From Nocardioides sp. Root122 (GTDB taxonomy: Bacteria; Actinomycetota; Actinomycetes; Propionibacteriales; Nocardioidaceae): a stretch of DNA of 64,000 nt. The DNA is taken from the NCBI RefSeq assembly GCF_001425025.1, contig NZ_LMDE01000016.1, forward strand, positions 64,024 through 128,023, given 5' to 3'. The position numbers and the translations under genes were made by a program. Shown here piece after piece: positions 39,311 to 48,093 of the stretch (its first letter is position 1; the number at the start of each line of letters is the position of its first letter). The notes under the pieces are model-generated. The model was not told the origin of the DNA. It made no database searches and was given only the letters and a program-made list of their open reading frames with translations.

Positions 39311-39688
39311 ATGGTGACGACACGTCCGACGTCGGTGGCCGCCTCCGTGGCCGTGGCCCTGCTGGCTCCGCCGGCTGCGTGGCTGGTGTGGGTCTCGTGG
39401 AGCGACGGGAAGGCCAGCGACGCCATGCACGTCGCGTGGTTCGTCACGGTCGCGCTCGGCTGCGTGCTCGCAGGGGCCCTGGCCCCCCGGAGCGCACGGT
39501 TGCTCTGGCCGGCGCTCGTGGCAGTCGTGTCGACGATCGTCACGCTCTTCGCGTGGTGGTCGGGAGAGGACGAGAGCGGGCTCTTCCTGGTCGGCATATT
39601 CATCGCCACGCCGCCGGTGGTCGCCGCGTCCCTCCCGCTCATGCTCCTCGGACGGGCCCTGGCGTCATCCCGGCTCGGCGGGCGCTGA
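39311..39688 (+). CDS. hypothetical four-helix membrane protein
   Basis: 125 residues, nearly all membrane: helices at about 10-28, 40-58, 63-82 and 90-115, with short loops. No conserved family is recognised. GATACT lies six bases before the ATG, fitting a leaderless start. Base composition matches the host genome. It sits alone between the nucleosidase gene and a convergent epimerase gene, with about 110 bp of unremarkable sequence beyond it. Role unknown. Confidence 0.72.
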   Translation: MVTTRPTSVAASVAVALLAPPAAWLVWVSWSDGKASDAMHVAWFVTVALGCVLAGALAPRSARLLWPALVAVVSTIVTLFAWWSGEDESGLFLVGIFIATPPVVAASLPLMLLGRALASSRLGGR

Positions 39689-39802
39689 GCCCGTCGCCTC
39701 GCTGAGCCGGGCATGTCCACCCCTGCGGGCGACGACCCGGGTGGTGCCCGGGGCTGGCTCTCGTAGCGGACTCTCGGGGCGGTCGCCGCAGCACGTCGGG
39801 CC

Positions 39803-40870
39803 TCACGGTTCGCTCCGTCGGCTGACCGGCCCACGACGGAGCGCGCGGACGAGGCCGCCTGCGACCGTGCGCGGACGCAGGACGGGCGTCCCGGCGGAGT
39901 CCGTGTCCTGCATGCCCGCAAGGGTCTCGGAGAGCACCGCCCTCGCGTCCGTCGTGGGTGCCCAGCCGAGATCGCGGCGCGCCCGCGTGGTGTCGAGCAG
40001 CGGTACGGAGTAGGCCATGTCGATCCAGCCGGGGTCGAGCGGCTGGAGCCGTCCGTGCCAGCTTGCCGACACGGCCGCCCGCACGACGGCCGACGGGACG
40101 TGGACCAGGCGCGCGTGCAGTGCGTCGGCGACGTCCTGGGCGGTGATCGCGGGCTCGGCGGCGAGGTTGAACGCGCCCGGCACCCGACCCTCGACCACCC
40201 GGACCAGCGCGTCGGCGACGTCGTCGGCATGCACCATCGGGATCACCAGCCCGGCGTCGAGAGGCACCACCGGGACGTGGCGCAGCAGGGCAGCGGGCAC
40301 CACCGTGGGCAGCCCGTAGCGGAGGAGCGCGCTGCCGGCTGCCCGCTGGCCGATGATGCCCGGGCGCATGCGGGTCACGACGAGGCCGGGAGCGTCGACC
40401 TGCAGCTCGTCGAGGAGCGTCTCGGCGGCAGCCTTGTGCCGGCTGTACATGGAGGTGGGCACGCCACCGGTCGGCCAGCTCTCGTCGACGGGCGCGTCGT
40501 CGCGCTTGGGCGAGTAGGCGCCCACCGACGACATGTGGACGAGGTGCGGCACGCCGGTGGACAGCACAGCATCGATGACGCGTGCCGTGCCGCCGACGCC
40601 CAGCTCGCGGAGGTGCTCCTCGCGGTGCGAGGGCTGGAACCCCCAGGCCAGGTGGACCACCGCGTCCGCCCCCGCCACGGCCTCCTGAAGTGCCGGGACG
40701 TCCGACTGGTCGGTGAGGTCGACCGCGGCCCAGTCCATCCCTGGCGCAGGTGCCTGGCCGGTGGGTGGGCGACGGACGACGCCGACGAGGTCGTGGGAGC
40801 CGTCCTGGGAGAGCCGGCGGACGAGGGCCGAGCCGACGTTGCCGCTGGCCCCAGTGATCACGATGCGCAT
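39803..40870 (-). CDS. NAD-dependent epimerase/dehydratase family protein
   Basis: 355 residues. It starts MRIVITGASGNVGSALVRRL (GxxGxxG NAD(P) site); the catalytic Ser is in LVHMSSVGAYSP and the Tyr-Lys pair in SMYSRHKAAAE (YxxxK). This is the extended SDR fold of nucleotide-sugar epimerases and related oxidoreductases. The C-terminal part (residues 240-355) is a separate substrate domain. TACAGG lies six bases upstream. Substrate unknown. It is convergent with the small membrane gene at 39311. Confidence 0.9.
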   Translation of the reverse strand: MRIVITGASGNVGSALVRRLSQDGSHDLVGVVRRPPTGQAPAPGMDWAAVDLTDQSDVPALQEAVAGADAVVHLAWGFQPSHREEHLRELGVGGTARVIDAVLSTGVPHLVHMSSVGAYSPKRDDAPVDESWPTGGVPTSMYSRHKAAAETLLDELQVDAPGLVVTRMRPGIIGQRAAGSALLRYGLPTVVPAALLRHVPVVPLDAGLVIPMVHADDVADALVRVVEGRVPGAFNLAAEPAITAQDVADALHARLVHVPSAVVRAAVSASWHGRLQPLDPGWIDMAYSVPLLDTTRARRDLGWAPTTDARAVLSETLAGMQDTDSAGTPVLRPRTVAGGLVRALRRGPVSRRSEP

Positions 40871-40905
40871 GAGCGCCCTGTACCCCGTGGCGTGCGCCGC
40901 AGACG

Positions 40906-41487
40906 TCAGCGTGAGGTGTTCGCCGTACGTCCCTTGGTGACACCGACGAACGCCTGGGTGACCTCGTCGTCGCGCTCGATCCTCCAGACGACGGCGATCG
41001 TCGTGGGCTCCAGGTCGGAGACCACCCGGCTCACCACGTCCTTGCGCTGGTGGAGCCGGGCGATCGACATCGGGAGGATCACCACACCCGTGCCGGCGGC
41101 GACCGTCTCGATCGCCTCCTGCTCCGACATCGGCGGCCAGTCGAGCTGCTCGGCCGCCGGCGTCCAGCCGCTGGAGTGGGGGCGGACGAGCTGCTCGTCG
41201 GCGAGGTCGGCCGTCGTGACCTCCTCGTCGGCGGCGGCCAGCAGGTGCTCCCGCGACCCGACGGCGACCTGCAGCTCGTCGTAGAGTCGCACGCAGTGCA
41301 GGCCCTCGCGGTCGACGGGCAGCCGCACGATCGCCATGTCGAGACTGCCGTCCCGCACGCCGTCGAGCTGCTCGGCCTCCGTGACCGGCACGAGCTCGAG
41401 CGGCTCGCGGCGGCGGTCACGCCAGTGGCGCGCCCACTTGTCCGGGGTGGCGCCGGTGACGAAACCGATGCGGAGCGTGGCGGTCAT
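40906..41487 (-). CDS. LysR-type substrate-binding domain protein without DNA-binding domain
   Basis: 193 residues. TLRIGFVTGATPDKWARHWRDRR and LDGVRDGSLDMAIVRLPVD, then LYDELQVAVGSREHLLAA and EAIETVAAGTGVVILPMSIARL, match the ligand-binding half of LysR regulators. The winged-helix half is absent. The start is well supported, since TAGGGT lies seven bases before the ATG, so this is not a broken gene. Such single-domain proteins are widespread in actinobacteria; a ligand-dependent regulatory partner role is possible but not shown. It lies 27 bp after the BCCT transporter start-to-stop on the same strand's downstream side. Confidence 0.83.
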   Translation of the reverse strand: MTATLRIGFVTGATPDKWARHWRDRRREPLELVPVTEAEQLDGVRDGSLDMAIVRLPVDREGLHCVRLYDELQVAVGSREHLLAAADEEVTTADLADEQLVRPHSSGWTPAAEQLDWPPMSEQEAIETVAAGTGVVILPMSIARLHQRKDVVSRVVSDLEPTTIAVVWRIERDDEVTQAFVGVTKGRTANTSR

Positions 41488-41514
41488 GGCACCGACCCTA
41501 GGCGCACCAGGCCG

Positions 41515-43209
41515 TCAGGCGTCGGGGTCCCGCTTCACCGACAGCACGAAGTCGTCGCCGTGCTCGGTGACGCCGGTGATGACCGCGGCCTCGACTGCCT
41601 CGAGGGCGTACTTGCGGCGCACCACCATCGGGTCCTGGGCCAGGTCCTTCACCAGGGCAGCGGCGAGGCCGATCATGATCAGGACGAACGGCAGGGCGGC
41701 GATCACGGTGATGGTCTGCAGGCCGCTGAGCGCGTCCGCGCCCCCGACGAGGAGCATCACCGCGGCGACGGCACCGGTGGCGACACCCCAGAAGATCACC
41801 GTGGGGCGGCTCGGGTGGATGGTGCCCCGCTCGGAGAGCGAGCCCATCACGATCGAGGCCGCGTCGGCGCCGGAGACGAAGAAGATGCCGACCAGCACCA
41901 TCACGGCGATGCTGGAGACCGTGGCGAGGGGGTAGGCCTCGAGGGTGGTGAAGAGCTGCTGCTCCAGGCCACCGGCGCCGGCGATGTCCGTGCCCGCCTT
42001 CTGCAGGTCGATCGCGGCACCACCGAAGATGCAGAACCACACGACGCTGACCAGGCTCGGTACGAGGAGCACGCCCGTCACGAACTGGCGGATGGTGCGG
42101 CCACGGGAGATGCGGGCGATGAACATGCCCACGAACGGCGTCCACGACAGCCACCACGCCCAGTAGAAGACCGTCCAGCTGGAGAGCCAGTCACTGGTCT
42201 CCGCGCCCTCGGCCGCCGTGCGGGCGGCCATCATCGGGAGGTCGGCGACGTAGCTGCCGATCGAGGTCGGCACCAGGTTCAGGATGAACACGGTCGGGCC
42301 GACGATGAACACGAAGAGGGCCAGGGCCACGGCGAGGACCATGTTGATGTTCGACAGCCACTGGATGCCCTTGGCGACGCCGGAGACGGCCGACAGGACG
42401 AAGGCGGCGGTGAGGACGGCGATGATGCCGACCAGGACGGCGTTGCCGGTGTCACCGAGGCCGGCGACGATCTGCAGGCCGGACTCGATCTGGAGGGCGC
42501 CGAGGCCGAGCGAGGTGGCCGAGCCGAAGAGCGTGGCGAAGATGGCGAACATGTCGATCGCCTTGCCGCCGAGACCGTGCGCGTGGCGGCCGAGGATCGG
42601 CTCGAAGGCCGAGCTGATCAGCTGCAGGCGGCCCTTGCGGTAGACGCCGTACGCGACGGCGAGCCCCACGACGGCGTAGATCGCCCACGGGTGCAGCGTC
42701 CAGTGGAACATCGTGGTGGCCATCGCGGCCTGCGCTGCCTCCGCGTTGCCCGCCTCGCCCGTGCCCGGCGGCGGGGTGACGAAGTGGGTGATCGGCTCCG
42801 AGACGCCGTAGAACATCAGGCCGATGCCCATGCCGGCGCTGAACATCATCGCGACCCACGAGATGGTCCGGAACTCCGGCTCCTCGTCGTCGCGGCCGAG
42901 CGGGATGTTGCCGAACTTGCCCAGCGCGAGCCAGATGACGAACACGACGAAGGCGCTCGAGGTCAGCACGAAGAGCCAGCCGGCCTTCTCCATCGTCCAC
43001 GCCAGGCCGCTGGCGGAGGCGTCTGCCAGACTGCCGGTGCTGACGAAGCCCCAGACGAGGAACGCCAGGCTGACCAGCGCCGTGACACCGAAGACCAGCT
43101 TGTCGAGGCCGGTCTCGCGGGACGTGTCGGGCTCGATGGCGGCGTCGAGCGCCGGGTGGGTCTCGTCGGGTGCGGGCAGGTCGCGGGGAGGTTCGATTCC
43201 TGTGGCCAT
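41515..43209 (-). CDS. BCCT family transporter (betaine/choline/carnitine type)
   Basis: 564 residues with about 12 membrane helices. GMGIGLMFYGVSEPITHF and the tryptophan-rich FYWAWWLSWTPFVGMFIARISRGRT are BCCT signatures. The family imports quaternary ammonium compounds such as glycine betaine and choline with Na+ or H+, often in osmotic stress. The N-terminal ~35 residues are acidic and cytoplasmic; the C-terminal tail is moderate. No catabolic genes are adjacent, so osmoprotection is more likely than carbon use (inference). The LysR-like ligand-binding gene lies 28 bp downstream. Confidence 0.94.
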   Translation of the reverse strand: MATGIEPPRDLPAPDETHPALDAAIEPDTSRETGLDKLVFGVTALVSLAFLVWGFVSTGSLADASASGLAWTMEKAGWLFVLTSSAFVVFVIWLALGKFGNIPLGRDDEEPEFRTISWVAMMFSAGMGIGLMFYGVSEPITHFVTPPPGTGEAGNAEAAQAAMATTMFHWTLHPWAIYAVVGLAVAYGVYRKGRLQLISSAFEPILGRHAHGLGGKAIDMFAIFATLFGSATSLGLGALQIESGLQIVAGLGDTGNAVLVGIIAVLTAAFVLSAVSGVAKGIQWLSNINMVLAVALALFVFIVGPTVFILNLVPTSIGSYVADLPMMAARTAAEGAETSDWLSSWTVFYWAWWLSWTPFVGMFIARISRGRTIRQFVTGVLLVPSLVSVVWFCIFGGAAIDLQKAGTDIAGAGGLEQQLFTTLEAYPLATVSSIAVMVLVGIFFVSGADAASIVMGSLSERGTIHPSRPTVIFWGVATGAVAAVMLLVGGADALSGLQTITVIAALPFVLIMIGLAAALVKDLAQDPMVVRRKYALEAVEAAVITGVTEHGDDFVLSVKRDPDA

Positions 43210-43292
43210 CCGGCGACGAGATCAAGAATCTCGGTGTCGAGCAACCTGACACGCGAGTTCCCCGCTCAGGGTGAGACAAGGCCCACAGTCGG

Positions 43293-44966
43293 TCACGGCA
43301 GGTGGGGCGCCGATGACGGGCCTGTCTTGGCGCCGGGCTTCCCGGCCTCGGCGTAGGACCTGACGACGGAGACGTTGAGCGGGAAGTCCACGGCGACGTC
43401 GCGGAACAGCAGCGAACCGGCGGTCGTGGCGGCGTCGACGACCTCGCGGGTGACCGCCTCGGCGAGATCGGCCGGGCAGTGCACGACCACCTCGTCGTGC
43501 AGGAAGAACACCAGGTGCGGACGCGCGTCGAGCGGTCCTGTCGCGCCGAGGTCCCACAACCGGTTGCGGAGGTCGGCGATCCAGCACAGGGCCCACTCCG
43601 CACCGGTGCCCTGCACGACGAAGTTGCGGGTGAACCGGCCGTAGGCCCGGCGGTGCCGGTCCTGCAGCTCGAGGTCCTCCGGCGGCGCGTCCGGGGACTC
43701 GTCCCACGACCCTCCGAGCGCAGGGCAGCCGCGGCCCAGCAGCGTGCGCACGACCTGCCCGCGCTCGCCGGCGCGCGCGGCCTCCTCGACGAGCCCGAAG
43801 GCTCGGGGGTAGCGGCGGGTCAGCCCGGCCACCATCCGGCCGCTCTCACCGGACGTGGCGCCGTACATCGCTCCGAGGAGGCCGAGCTTGGCGTCCTGGC
43901 GGGTCGCGACGGCTCCCGCGTCGACCATGCCCTGGTAGAGGTCGGCGCCGCGTGCAGCGCGGGCCAGCTCGTGGTCGCCGCTCATGCCGGCGAGCACCCG
44001 CGGCTCGAGCTGGGCCACGTCGGCCACGACCAGCACCCAGTCCTGGTCGGCGACGGCGGCGGAGCGCACCTGCACGGGGAACGACAGCGCGCCGCCGCCG
44101 TTGGAGGACCAGCGCCCCGTCGCCGAGCCGGCCGGCTGGTAGGACGGCCGGAACCGTCCGCCGCTGACCCACTGGTCGATCCAGGCCCACCCGTTGTTCT
44201 GGAACAGGTGTGCCAGCTGCTTGTAGCGCAGCAGCGGCTCGACCACCGGGTGGTCGACCCGCCGCAGCGTCGACGCCCGGGTGTCGGGCACCTCGACCTC
44301 CGCCCGCCGCAGCGCCGCGAGGAGCTCGGGACGGGAGTCGGGGTTGAGCCCCGGGGCGCCGAGGAGGCGGCGTACGTCGTCGATGACCTCCTCCAGCAGC
44401 TGGGGGCGGGCGCCCCGCGGGGGTCGCTGGCCCAGCCGTTCCTCGAGCAGCTGCTCGTGCACGTCGACGCGCCACGGCACGCCGGCGTGAGTCATCTCGG
44501 CCGCGGCGAGGGCGCCGGCCGACTCGGCCGCCAGCAGCAGCCGCAGGCGTGGGGCGTCGGGCGAGGCCGCGACCGCCGCGAGCTGCCGGGCGTCCTCGGT
44601 GTCGGCGCGCAGGTGGTCGGTCGCGGCGTCCACGCTGAACAGGCCCGGGTCGGCAGCCACCGCCGGTGCGAGGTGGTCCCAGAGCCCGGAGTCCTCGCCG
44701 TGCAGGTGGCGCGCGTCGACGGCGGGTGCGCGTCGCAGCAGGAGGTGGCACAGCCGGAGGTCGTGGCACCGGCGGACCCGGACGCCGGCGGCGAGGAGCG
44801 AGGGGTACCACCGTGCGGTGTCGTCCCAGACCCAGCGCGGCGCCTCGGCGGCCTCCCGCTCGCGCACCAGCCCGGGCAGCGCGCTCAGCGCGACCTCGCT
44901 CTGCCCGGACCCGTCGGTGACGAGCGCGCGCTCGCCGGGCAGGCGGGAGAGCTGGACCCGGGTCAT
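43293..44966 (-). CDS. family A DNA polymerase, stand-alone PolA-like (3'-5' exonuclease/polymerase)
   Basis: 557 residues from the ATG at 44966 (a GTG lies two codons upstream). The polymerase domain has motif A as VADVAQLEPRVLAGMSGD, a B-motif region RQDAKLGLLGAMYGATSGESG and motif C as FFLHDEVVVHCP (His-Asp-Glu). The N-terminal ~200 residues correspond to the exonuclease-like domain but lack obvious catalytic acids, and there is no 5' nuclease. Actinobacteria often carry such a second PolA-like enzyme, presumably for repair. Motif A differs from the usual DYSQIELR. No repair genes adjoin it. Confidence 0.88.
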   Translation of the reverse strand: MTRVQLSRLPGERALVTDGSGQSEVALSALPGLVREREAAEAPRWVWDDTARWYPSLLAAGVRVRRCHDLRLCHLLLRRAPAVDARHLHGEDSGLWDHLAPAVAADPGLFSVDAATDHLRADTEDARQLAAVAASPDAPRLRLLLAAESAGALAAAEMTHAGVPWRVDVHEQLLEERLGQRPPRGARPQLLEEVIDDVRRLLGAPGLNPDSRPELLAALRRAEVEVPDTRASTLRRVDHPVVEPLLRYKQLAHLFQNNGWAWIDQWVSGGRFRPSYQPAGSATGRWSSNGGGALSFPVQVRSAAVADQDWVLVVADVAQLEPRVLAGMSGDHELARAARGADLYQGMVDAGAVATRQDAKLGLLGAMYGATSGESGRMVAGLTRRYPRAFGLVEEAARAGERGQVVRTLLGRGCPALGGSWDESPDAPPEDLELQDRHRRAYGRFTRNFVVQGTGAEWALCWIADLRNRLWDLGATGPLDARPHLVFFLHDEVVVHCPADLAEAVTREVVDAATTAGSLLFRDVAVDFPLNVSVVRSYAEAGKPGAKTGPSSAPHLP

Positions 44967-45052
44967 GCGCACAGCCTCGCGGACGGCACCGACGCCCGGG
45001 CCGCCACCGCGCCGGTTGCGGGGATCGCTTGCCCCACCGGGAAGATGGTCCT

Positions 45053-45523
45053 GTGCTGCACCGACATCCGTTCCTCAGCCTGCTGACCCTCCTCTACCTC
45101 GGGTTCGTGGGCCTGGTGACGCTCACACCGGCCGAGGACCAGCCCGACTACCAGGACCTGGCGCTGCGCGTCCTGACGCGGATGGAGCGCTATCCCGAGC
45201 TGGACGCGCTCACCAGCCGGCTGGACGTCGACCGCATCGAGTTCCTGGCCAACATCGGGCTGTTCGTCCCGCTGGGTGTCTTCCTGCTGCTGCTCGTCGG
45301 CTCGCGGCTGTGGCTGGTCGCGCTCGCCTCAGGCATCGTGCTCACCTCGATGATCGAGAGCGTCCAGCGCTCGATCCCGGGTCGGGTGTCCGACCCGCGT
45401 GACGTCGCGGCCAACTCCATCGGCATGTTCATCGGCATCGCGCTGGCGCTCGTCCTGACGCTGCCGGCGTCGTTGCGGCGAAGGCGGGAGCGCGAGGCCC
45501 GACGCGCCGCCGGGGAGGGCTAG
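45053..45523 (+). CDS. VanZ family membrane protein
   Basis: 156 residues from a GTG at 45053. Four membrane helices are seen; EFLANIGLFVPLGVFLLLLVG and SIPGRVSDPRDVAANSIGMFIGIAL match the VanZ-like domain (N-I-x-L-F-x-P-x-G and R-x-x-x-x-x-D-x-x-x-N-x-x-G). VanZ confers low-level teicoplanin resistance in enterococci, but most homologues have no known role. Divergent from the polymerase gene. The end overlaps the convergent flavodoxin gene by 4 nt. Confidence 0.87.
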   Translation: MLHRHPFLSLLTLLYLGFVGLVTLTPAEDQPDYQDLALRVLTRMERYPELDALTSRLDVDRIEFLANIGLFVPLGVFLLLLVGSRLWLVALASGIVLTSMIESVQRSIPGRVSDPRDVAANSIGMFIGIALALVLTLPASLRRRREREARRAAGEG

Positions 45524-46008
45524 GACCGGAGCGTCCGTCCCCAGGCTCGCGCCCGCTCCACCTCGCCGTCCAGCAGCGGGCCGTCCTTGTCGTCGACGTA
45601 GAACGACTCGGTGTCGACCACGCGACCGAGGTGGGTGTGGGAGACGCTGCGGGCTGCCCCGCGGGCGGCGGAGCCCGGCAGCCGCCGCACCGCGGCGGCC
45701 CTCGTGTCGAACGTCGCCACGTCCAGGCCCGGGACCGGGGCCAGGGCGGCCAGCCACTCACGGATCCCGGTCTCCTCGTGCCCCGCCTCCCCACCCTGCT
45801 TGACCGCATCGCGACGGGTGCCGGCGCGGGTCATCCCGAAGGCGTGCGTGGGACCGCCGACCACCAGCAGGTCGACGTCGTGGGGGAGCGGGGTGGGCGC
45901 GTCGGCGACCCCGACGACCTCGACCGGGCCGGCGATGCCGTCCGCGACGGCCTGGGCGACGGTGGCGGTGTTGCCCCAGAAGGATTCGAAGACGACGAGC
46001 GTGCTCAT
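45520..46008 (-). CDS. flavodoxin-like protein
   Basis: 162 residues. STLVVFESFWGNTATVAQAVADGI is the phosphate-binding loop of flavodoxins (T/S-x-x-G-N-T), and VDLLVVGGPTHAFGM the second flavin loop. A helical C-terminal part follows. It binds FMN and probably carries electrons. Its ATG overlaps the stop of the upstream membrane protein by 4 nt (ATGA), so the two are translated together; whether the membrane protein is an electron partner is unknown. Confidence 0.85.
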   Translation of the reverse strand: MSTLVVFESFWGNTATVAQAVADGIAGPVEVVGVADAPTPLPHDVDLLVVGGPTHAFGMTRAGTRRDAVKQGGEAGHEETGIREWLAALAPVPGLDVATFDTRAAAVRRLPGSAARGAARSVSHTHLGRVVDTESFYVDDKDGPLLDGEVERARAWGRTLRS

Positions 46009-47321
46009 GACGGGCTCCTCTGCTGACGGGTGGGTGCGGGGAAGGACCTGAGCCACCGCCCGACGAGCCACGCGCTCGCGACCAGCAACAGCAGGCTGGG
46101 GACGGCGTCCGGCCCGAGGTGGACGTCGGTCGAGGTGGCCAGCGCCACCACCGGACCGGCCCACAGGGCGGTGAAGAGGGTGACGATCTTGATGAGCGCG
46201 ACGACGGCCAGTGGCGGCCCGGCCGGGCGACCGCGGAGCAGCAGCACGCCGACGGCCACGATCGCCGGCAGGACGATGGCCAGGTCGAGCCAGAAGACCG
46301 GGTAGGGCGTGCCGCCGACCCCTTCGGGATCAGGTCGCGCGCCACCCAGCGCGAACGGCAGCAGGGTCGAGAGCCAGAGGCCGGCGAAGAGCACACCCGT
46401 GACCACGAGCATCCAGCCGGTCCCGCGCGCCAGGCGGGGCGAGGCGGTGCCGGCCGGCACCTGCCGGGCCGACACCCGCACCAGCCCGCTCGCCAGCCCC
46501 GCGAGGGAGAGCGCCACGATGACGACGTACGCCAGGAAGGCGCGGTTCATCGGCACGCCGGTGGCGTAGATCAGGTAGCTGTAGGCCAGGTAGCCGAGCA
46601 GGCCGAGGCGGGCGAGGTCGGCTGCCGCGGTGAGCATCGGGCGGCGTACCAGCCAGAGGAGCAGGCCGGCCACGACGATGCTGCAGGCGTCCTGCGCGCG
46701 GGCGCCGAGGACGGTGGCCTCGGGCAGCGACCGGTACGGCGTGTCGGCGAGGAGGCCGTAGAGCGACGCGGCCAGCACCGTCGTGGCCAGCGCCAGCGTG
46801 GACGCCAGCAGGGTCGATGTCCGTCGGATGCCCAGGGTGACGGGGACGACGCGCGGGCTCACCACCGGCGCGGGCGTGACCGACGCCGGGGCGGCCAGAG
46901 CCGGCCAGTCGGCTCGCGCGGCCGGGACGAGGACGGCCAGGGCGGGGAGGGACCACACCCAGATGCCGAAGCCGAAGGCCATCAGCAGGACGTGGAAGGC
47001 GATCACGCCCGACCACCCCAGCCGCGCCGGAGCCCCGCCGCGGAGGAGCAGGAGCCCGAGCACCACCTCGCCCGCGGCGAGTGTCAGGAACCAGGCGTGG
47101 GGATGGGGCATGACCAGCTCGTGCCACGCGGTGGTGACGAAGGGCCAGAAGGCGCCGTCGGCGAACGGCAGGTACGTCTGGGGGTCTGCCGCGACGATGC
47201 CGGCGTTGAGACCGCCCATGACGAGGAAGAAGGCGCCGACGACGTGACGAGCGGACGCTGCCCGGCGGGTGCGCTGGGCGGGCGCGGCCAGGTGCACGCT
47301 GCGCTCGATCGTGGTGCTCAT
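46005..47321 (-). CDS. polytopic membrane protein of unknown function
   Basis: 438 residues from the ATG at 47321. About 12 membrane helices are visible, with an N-terminal half (VVGAFFLVMGGLNAGIVAADPQTYLPFADGAFWPFVTTAWHELVMPHPHAWFLTLAAGEV) that resembles the DoxX/YphA-type four-helix pattern and a C-terminal half with similar features. His residues in AWHELVMPHPH could bind metal or heme. No family is certain. It overlaps the flavodoxin gene by 4 nt, which suggests a redox role (inference). Confidence 0.72.
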   Translation of the reverse strand: MSTTIERSVHLAAPAQRTRRAASARHVVGAFFLVMGGLNAGIVAADPQTYLPFADGAFWPFVTTAWHELVMPHPHAWFLTLAAGEVVLGLLLLRGGAPARLGWSGVIAFHVLLMAFGFGIWVWSLPALAVLVPAARADWPALAAPASVTPAPVVSPRVVPVTLGIRRTSTLLASTLALATTVLAASLYGLLADTPYRSLPEATVLGARAQDACSIVVAGLLLWLVRRPMLTAAADLARLGLLGYLAYSYLIYATGVPMNRAFLAYVVIVALSLAGLASGLVRVSARQVPAGTASPRLARGTGWMLVVTGVLFAGLWLSTLLPFALGGARPDPEGVGGTPYPVFWLDLAIVLPAIVAVGVLLLRGRPAGPPLAVVALIKIVTLFTALWAGPVVALATSTDVHLGPDAVPSLLLLVASAWLVGRWLRSFPAPTRQQRSPS

Positions 47322-47427
47322 GAGGCCGCCCGCCTTCCTGCCTCCAGCCTGCAGGCAGGCGTCGCGCGGCGGCAGGGGCGAGGTGCCGCGGCCTCCGGGA
47401 CCAAGGTCCCGGAGGCCGTTCACTGCA

Positions 47428-47973
47428 TCAGTGCGCGGCGATCCAGTCCTCGTAGGAGACCAGCTCGTTGCCGGCGAAGCACTTCCCGTCCGGGACGACG
47501 GCGACCGGCACCTCGAAGGAGCCGAGCACCCGGCAGCCGAACGGCTCCTGGGCGCCGAGGCGGACCGGCGTACGCCACCCGGCGTCCGTGCGGACCGCGA
47601 TCTGCACCCAGCCACCAGCCGGGCACGGGGCGAAGTTGCCCATGTCGCTGACGAGCGCGTAGCCGTCCGAGCGCCACGTCTTGATGATCATCGTGGCGGC
47701 CGCGCGGCACTTCGGGCGCGGGTCGTTGGACTTCCAGAGCCGCGTGAGCCTGCGCTCGACGAAGTGCTGGAACGCAGGGGAGGTGCGCGAGATGCGGTCG
47801 AGGTGGTCGAGGGTCACCGTGGCGCCGAAGCCCTTGTAGGTGACCGTCCGGACCGACTCGGCCGCGGGCGCGGGCGCCGCCGTGGCAGCGGGGGCGAGGA
47901 GCCCGAGGGCCATCAGGGTGCCGGCGAGGGTGCAGGCGAGGGTGCAGGCGAGGGCGGAGGCGATGCGACGCAT
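47428..47973 (-). CDS. secreted hypothetical protein
   Basis: 181 residues. A signal peptide (1-33: MRRIASALACTLACTLAGTLMALGLLAPAATAA) ends at an Ala-x-Ala site. The signal-coding DNA has a short tandem repeat of ACLACTL-type codons. The mature part has four cysteines (KCRAAATM, FAPCPAGG, GCRVLG, DGKCFAGN) that probably form two disulfides, plus GWVQIAVRTDAGWRTPVRLGAQEPFGCRVLGSFEVPVAVV, a likely beta-sheet domain. Function unknown; extracellular. A GGGAG site lies upstream. Confidence 0.78.
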   Translation of the reverse strand: MRRIASALACTLACTLAGTLMALGLLAPAATAAPAPAAESVRTVTYKGFGATVTLDHLDRISRTSPAFQHFVERRLTRLWKSNDPRPKCRAAATMIIKTWRSDGYALVSDMGNFAPCPAGGWVQIAVRTDAGWRTPVRLGAQEPFGCRVLGSFEVPVAVVPDGKCFAGNELVSYEDWIAAH

Positions 47974-48093
47974 GGGGCGACTCCCGGGAGGTGCGGCCGC
48001 GTTTCGGCCAGTCGTAGTACTGACGCAGCCGCGGCCCCGTGGGTTGCCTCGGACGACCAGAGAGCTCTCTGCCCGACCGGGGTCGCGGTGCGG

